From the NCBI GenBank assembly GCA_963210315.1, contig OY723263.1, forward strand, positions 1,364,001 to 1,428,000: a stretch of DNA of 64,000 nucleotides, in the 5' to 3' direction. A model generated the notes under the pieces. It was not told the DNA's origin, made no database searches, and saw only the letters and a program-made list of their open reading frames with translations. Position 1 is the stretch's first letter. Each line of letters opens with the position of its first letter. Shown here in pieces: positions 60,191 through 64,000 of the stretch. Source of the stretch: Rhynchopus euleeides (lineage: Eukaryota > Euglenozoa > Diplonemea > Diplonemida > Diplonemidae). A program made the position numbers and the translations under genes.

Positions 60191-60735
60191 GCACCTGCCT
60201 CCTGACCTCTTTTGCTGGCCGCTTCTCTCGAGGCCACACAACTTTCTCTGTTCGCTTCCACTTGCTCTTGGCGCACTGCTGCCGGCTGCCCTGCCCAAAT
60301 GTGGCACAGGCATCTCGGTAACAGTGTGGCGCGTGTGTCTGTTTTTGGGGCGGCAGGCGTGCCCTGCCCATTGCCCATTGCGCGTGGCGTGTGTCAACGT
60401 TGGCAGCACTGTTGTTGTCCTGCTGTTGTGTGATACTGTGCTGCAGGGGCCTGTCCCACTGTTCCATAGAACTGCAGCACTGATCCCAGCCGAGTGGTGA
60501 CAATCATCCCTGTCTGGCTGCCCCTCCCTCGCCCAACCCCAAGGAGGAATCTCACCCCCCAACCTCCCGTTCAGCATGCTGTTGGACCGTTGTGCACCCA
60601 CACACAGGTACTCACGGAACTTTGTGATGAAAACGCATTTGTGAGCAACACGACGAGACACACGCACAAGTCTGTACGACACGAACACCCAACAGGACCA
60701 GCGGTTTACCCGAACAAAACAACAAAATCAGCACA
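60191..60735. other. Cathepsin-SAHH spacer, second copy
   Basis: Near-identical to 26694-27243, including the CCACACACAGGTACTCACGG acceptor block (about 60598-60617). No gene seen. Confidence 0.65.
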
Positions 60736-62049
60736 ATGACGGACTACAAGGTGCGTGACATCAGCCTGGCTGAGTTCGGGCGGAAGGAGATTGAGCTGGC
60801 GGAGAACGAGATGCCTGGGCTGATGGAGCTGCGGAAAGAGTTCGGGGAGAGCAAGCCGCTGAAGGAGGCGAAGGTGGCGGGGTGCCTGCACATGACGATC
60901 CAGACGGCAGTGCTGATCGAGACGCTGACGGCGCTCGGGGCGGAGGTGCGGTGGTCGTCGTGCAACATCTTCTCGACGCAGGACCACGCTGCGGCTGCGA
61001 TTGCGAAGACCGGCGTGGCCGTGTTCGCGTGGAAGGGGGAGACGGAGGAGGAGTACGAGTGGTGCATCGAGCAGACCATCAAGGGGTTCAGCGGGAACGG
61101 GATGCCGAACATCCTGCTGGACGACGGCGGCGACCTGACGAACCTGGTGCTGGGGAAGGGGGGCGACCTGGTTGCCGGGATTGTGGGTGTGTCGGAGGAG
61201 ACGACGACCGGTGTGAAGGCGCTGTTCAAGCGCTGCAAGCTGGGGACGCTGCCCTTCCCAGCCATCAACGTGAACGACTCTGTGACGAAGTCGAAGTTCG
61301 ACAACCTGTACGGGTGCCGCGAGTCGCTTGTGGACGGGATCAAGCGCGCGACGGACGTGATGATTGCCGGGAAGACCGCGCTGGTCGCTGGGTACGGCGA
61401 CGTCGGGAAGGGGTGCGCCGCGGCGATGCGCAACTTCGGTGCACGTGTGATTGTGACGGAGGCGGACCCGATCAACGCCCTGCAGGCGCTGATGGAGGGG
61501 TACCAGGTGACGGTGATCGAGGACGTGGTGGAGGAGTGCCACATCTTCGTGACGACGACCGGGAACGACGACATCCTGACGTCGGAGCACTTCCCGCGCA
61601 TGATGAACGACGCGATTGTGTGCAACATCGGCCACTTCGACACGGAGATCCAGGTGGCCTGGCTGAACGCGAACGCGAAGGAGAAGGTGGAGATCAAGCC
61701 GCAGGTGGACCGCTACACGATGGCGAGCGGGCGCCACATCATCCTGCTGGCCGAGGGGCGTCTGGTGAACCTGGGGTGTGCCACGGGCCACCCCTCCTTC
61801 GTCATGTCCAACTCCTTCACGAACCAGGTGCTTGCCCAGATCGAGCTCTGGTCCAACCGCGCCACCGACAAGTACCCGAAGGGTGTCCAGAAGGAGGTCT
61901 TCCTCCTCCCGAAGGAGCTGGACGAGAAGGTGGCACGTGCCCACCTGGGCCAGCTGGGTGCCAAGCTGACGAAGCTCACCCCGAAGCAGGCGGAGTACAT
62001 CGGTGTCAGTGTTGACGGTCCCTTCAAGCCTGCTCACTACAGGTACTAG
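60736..62049 (+). CDS. SAHH: S-adenosylhomocysteine hydrolase, copy 4
   Basis: 437 aa, protein identical to the other three copies, with [15 protein letters not shown] and PFKPAHYRY intact. The only coding difference I noticed is a silent change (CCA for CCG in LPFPAIN, near 61260). It has cathepsin copy 2 upstream, like copy 2, and EFL downstream, like copy 3. It therefore links the two kinds of block and suggests the ancestral order cathepsin-SAHH-EFL. It recycles S-adenosylhomocysteine in the cytosol. Confidence 0.98.
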   Translation: MTDYKVRDISLAEFGRKEIELAENEMPGLMELRKEFGESKPLKEAKVAGCLHMTIQTAVLIETLTALGAEVRWSSCNIFSTQDHAAAAIAKTGVAVFAWKGETEEEYEWCIEQTIKGFSGNGMPNILLDDGGDLTNLVLGKGGDLVAGIVGVSEETTTGVKALFKRCKLGTLPFPAINVNDSVTKSKFDNLYGCRESLVDGIKRATDVMIAGKTALVAGYGDVGKGCAAAMRNFGARVIVTEADPINALQALMEGYQVTVIEDVVEECHIFVTTTGNDDILTSEHFPRMMNDAIVCNIGHFDTEIQVAWLNANAKEKVEIKPQVDRYTMASGRHIILLAEGRLVNLGCATGHPSFVMSNSFTNQVLAQIELWSNRATDKYPKGVQKEVFLLPKELDEKVARAHLGQLGAKLTKLTPKQAEYIGVSVDGPFKPAHYRY

Positions 62050-62963
62050 GTTGTTCCTTGAGTGTTGAGTCTTGTGTTTCAGTTCGAGTTGCAGTTGTGT
62101 TGATCCATTCACTGAGTTGACTCGATGCGGCTTGACCTGAGCCTGGACTTGGCTTGGCTTGACTCCCCTTCGCTTCGTGTGAAGTGTTCAGCTTGTGCTG
62201 TTGTGATGAACTGAAGTTTGTGTGGAACTTCTTCGTGGATGGAGGTTCAGTTTGCCTTCTCTCCCTTCTCCCCCTTCATTTCGCTTCAGTTCGCTTCATG
62301 CTGACCCACTTCCCTTCGCTTCCCTTCACACTCTACGTCTATCGTGCAGCCATCATGGGCGGGATCACCGCTGTCCCCGTCCACTCCTCCTTTCCGATGG
62401 TTGTTGTGCTGCACCTGCACCTGCACTGGTGTGTGCAACTGTAAGAGCCACACACAGGATTCACCTCTTGTGGCTGTGTGTGTGTCGCACGTGAGGCATG
62501 CCCAATCTCAAGCCTTGCTGAGGCTACGTGTGTTCTGTTTGTGTGTGCGGTGTTCCGTGTCTTGTGTGTCACGTGTCCCGCACACCCTTTTCGTTGCTGC
62601 CACCGTGAGTGAGCGCACGAAGGTGCGGTGCCGCCTGTTTCTCTAGCGGCTCGATGCCGTGCTTTGTGTCGCAGCACGGTGCTGTGCAGCTCTGCACCGT
62701 ACGCAGCATCCGTGTCGGCTCTTGTTGGTCTACCGGAAGCGCGGCGGTGTGTGGTTGCTTTGACTTCTTTCTCAGTTTGTTTCTGCCGGTGGCAGTGCGG
62801 GGCAAGGCGTGTTGGAAGGCCCACTCTCATTCTCCCCTACCTGTTGTTGTCACCCGTTGCGCTGTGCCTGCACAGACTGCTGGCTCTGCATTATACTTTG
62901 ACCACTGTGACACAAACAACACCCATCACCCCATGCAGGCATCTATAAATTCAAGGCAGCAAG
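62050..62963. other. SAHH-EFL spacer, second copy
   Basis: Near-identical to 43070-44006 with about 23 bp net deletion, including loss of hexamer units near 62412-62430 and of a short AGGCATGCAG-type repeat near 62497. The EFL acceptor is at its right end (AG at 62937-62938). No gene seen. Confidence 0.65.
62937..62938 (+). promoter_or_regulatory. Predicted trans-splice acceptor of EFL copy 3
   Basis: CCCCATGCAG before the common 25-nt EFL leader, as in copy 2. Confidence 0.6.
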
Positions 62964-64000
62964 ATGGCCACTGATGGCAAGCAGCACATGTCGATCGTGA
63001 TCTGCGGTCACGTCGACTCCGGGAAGTCGACGACGACCGGGCGTCTGCTCTTCGAGCTGGGCGGGATCCCCGAGCGTGAGATGGAGAAGCTGCGCCAGGA
63101 GGCCGAGCGTCTGGGCAAGCAGTCCTTCGCGTTCGCGTTCTACATGGACCGTCAGAAGGAGGAGCGTGAGCGTGGTGTGACGATCGCGTGCACGACGAAG
63201 GAGTTCTTCACGGAGAAGTGGCACTACACCGTGATCGACGCCCCCGGCCACCGTGACTTCATCAAGAACATGATCACCGGTGCGTCGCAGGCCGACGTGG
63301 CCCTGCTCATGGTGCCCGCCGACGGTAACTTCGTGTCCGCCATCGCGCGTGGCAACCACAAGGCCGGCGAGATCCAGGGGCAGACCCGCCAGCACGCCCG
63401 TCTGATCAACCTGCTGGGTGTGAAGCAGCTGGTTGTGGGTGTGAACAAGATGGACTGCGACGTCGCCCAGTACAAGGAGGAGCGTTTCAACGAGATCAAG
63501 GAGGAGATGAAGAGCATGCTCATGAAGACGGGGTGGAAGAAGGACTTCGTTGAGAAGTCGGTGCCCGTGCTGCCCATCTCTGGCTGGATGGGTGACAACC
63601 TGCTGAAGAAGTCCGAGAAGATGGCGTGGTGGAAGGGCCAGGACGTCGTCATCGAGCAGGACAAGTCGAACCTGCACATCGAGACCCTGGTGACCGCCCT
63701 GAACGACATGGTCCGCATGCCTGAGCGTAAGAACGACGCCGCCATGCGCATGCCTGTGTCCGGCGTGTACAAGGTATGTTTCAGTGTTTACGTCTGTTGT
63801 AAGCTTTCTCGTGTGAGTGACTTGATTTGTCCATGTACTGTCTTGTGTTCCACTCACACACACATCAACAAACCACACCATACAATAATCAACATCTCCA
63901 AACCATCCACCCCCCCACAGATCAAGGGTGTCGGTGATGTCATCACCGGGCGCGTGGAGCAGGGTGTGGTGAAGCCGGGTGAGGAGGTGCTGTTCCTGCC
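62964..64000 (+). CDS. EFL: Elongation factor-like GTPase EFL, copy 3 (partial, runs off window)
   Basis: Exon 1 62964-63773 (270 codons), 147-bp intron 63774-63920, and the first 80 bases of exon 2, cut by the window edge. The visible protein is identical to copies 1 and 2, with P-loop GHVDSGKS, DAPGH and NKMD. The intron is the longer, stop-free form shared with copy 2, including the AACAAACCACACC insert, and exon 1 shares synonymous differences with copy 2 (for example CGT for CGC near 63485). Copies 2 and 3, like SAHH copies 3 and 4, therefore form one subgroup. Translation elongation GTPase. Confidence 0.95.
   Translation, partial: MATDGKQHMSIVICGHVDSGKSTTTGRLLFELGGIPEREMEKLRQEAERLGKQSFAFAFYMDRQKEERERGVTIACTTKEFFTEKWHYTVIDAPGHRDFIKNMITGASQADVALLMVPADGNFVSAIARGNHKAGEIQGQTRQHARLINLLGVKQLVVGVNKMDCDVAQYKEERFNEIKEEMKSMLMKTGWKKDFVEKSVPVLPISGWMGDNLLKKSEKMAWWKGQDVVIEQDKSNLHIETLVTALNDMVRMPERKNDAAMRMPVSGVYKVCFSVYVCCKLSRVSDLICPCTVLCSTHTHINKPHHTIINISKPSTPPQIKGVGDVITGRVEQGVVKPGEEVLFL

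Larger units (their letters stand above)
58910..62757 (+). repeat. Cathepsin-SAHH duplication unit B (approximate limits)
   Basis: Collinear with unit A (about 25411-29281). Here SAHH is followed by EFL, whereas in unit A the array ends after SAHH. The SAHH 3' region of unit B resembles copy 3 more than copy 2, so the unit is a mosaic. Confidence 0.8.

Overview
The window looks like nuclear DNA of a unicellular eukaryote, most likely a diplonemid-type euglenozoan. Four things point there. Every convincing gene lies on the + strand, as expected for polycistronic transcription with spliced-leader trans-splicing. Most 5' UTRs are short and sit behind a polypyrimidine tract and an AG. The translation factor is the EF-like GTPase EFL rather than canonical EF-1alpha. 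Genes carry a few conventional cis-introns, all starting GTATG. EFL, same-strand gene arrays and trans-splicing also occur in dinoflagellates, so the assignment is an inference; the uniform GT..AG introns favour the diplonemid reading.

Layout, left to right: a membrane-anchored multicopper oxidase (0.2-1.9 kb); two long proteins of unknown function (3.3-7.6 kb); an ankyrin protein (8.2-9.0 kb); a 2.6-kb gene-poor stretch with hairpins; SAHH copy 1 (11.5 kb); the RNA polymerase III subunit RPC11 (13.8 kb); a coiled-coil protein; a secreted unknown; a hairpin-rich repeat island (18.1-18.7 kb); a large putatively myristoylated repeat protein (19.2-22.4 kb); EFL copy 1, cathepsin copy 1 and SAHH copy 2 (22.7-28.6 kb); a coiled-coil protein; a NASP-like histone chaperone; a secreted JmjC-like protein lacking the metal ligands; TTLL1; a protein with repeated Cys/His motifs; an unknown; SAHH copy 3 and EFL copy 2 (41.8-45.6 kb); a glutathione S-transferase (47.3 kb); an astacin metalloprotease gene broken by a nonsense codon and by an 8.06-kb non-LTR retrotransposon (48.8-58.1 kb); then cathepsin copy 2, SAHH copy 4 and a partial EFL copy 3 running off the right edge.

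Two features dominate. First, a set of presumably highly expressed genes (EFL, cathepsin L-like protease, SAHH) recurs in the order EFL-cathepsin-SAHH or fragments of it. The SAHH copies encode identical proteins and share most flanking sequence, which suggests a dispersed former tandem array kept uniform by gene conversion or recent duplication. Second, the retrotransposon is intact at reading-frame level and encodes two separate OTU-type cysteine protease domains, one per ORF, besides endonuclease, reverse transcriptase and RNase H. It sits inside the zinc-binding motif of the astacin gene with a perfect 19-bp target-site duplication.

The remaining genes are unrelated housekeeping, cytoskeletal and hypothetical genes that share only the strand, as usual for euglenozoan polycistrons. 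Splice sites given here come from reading-frame continuity and motif continuity and are not confirmed by transcripts.
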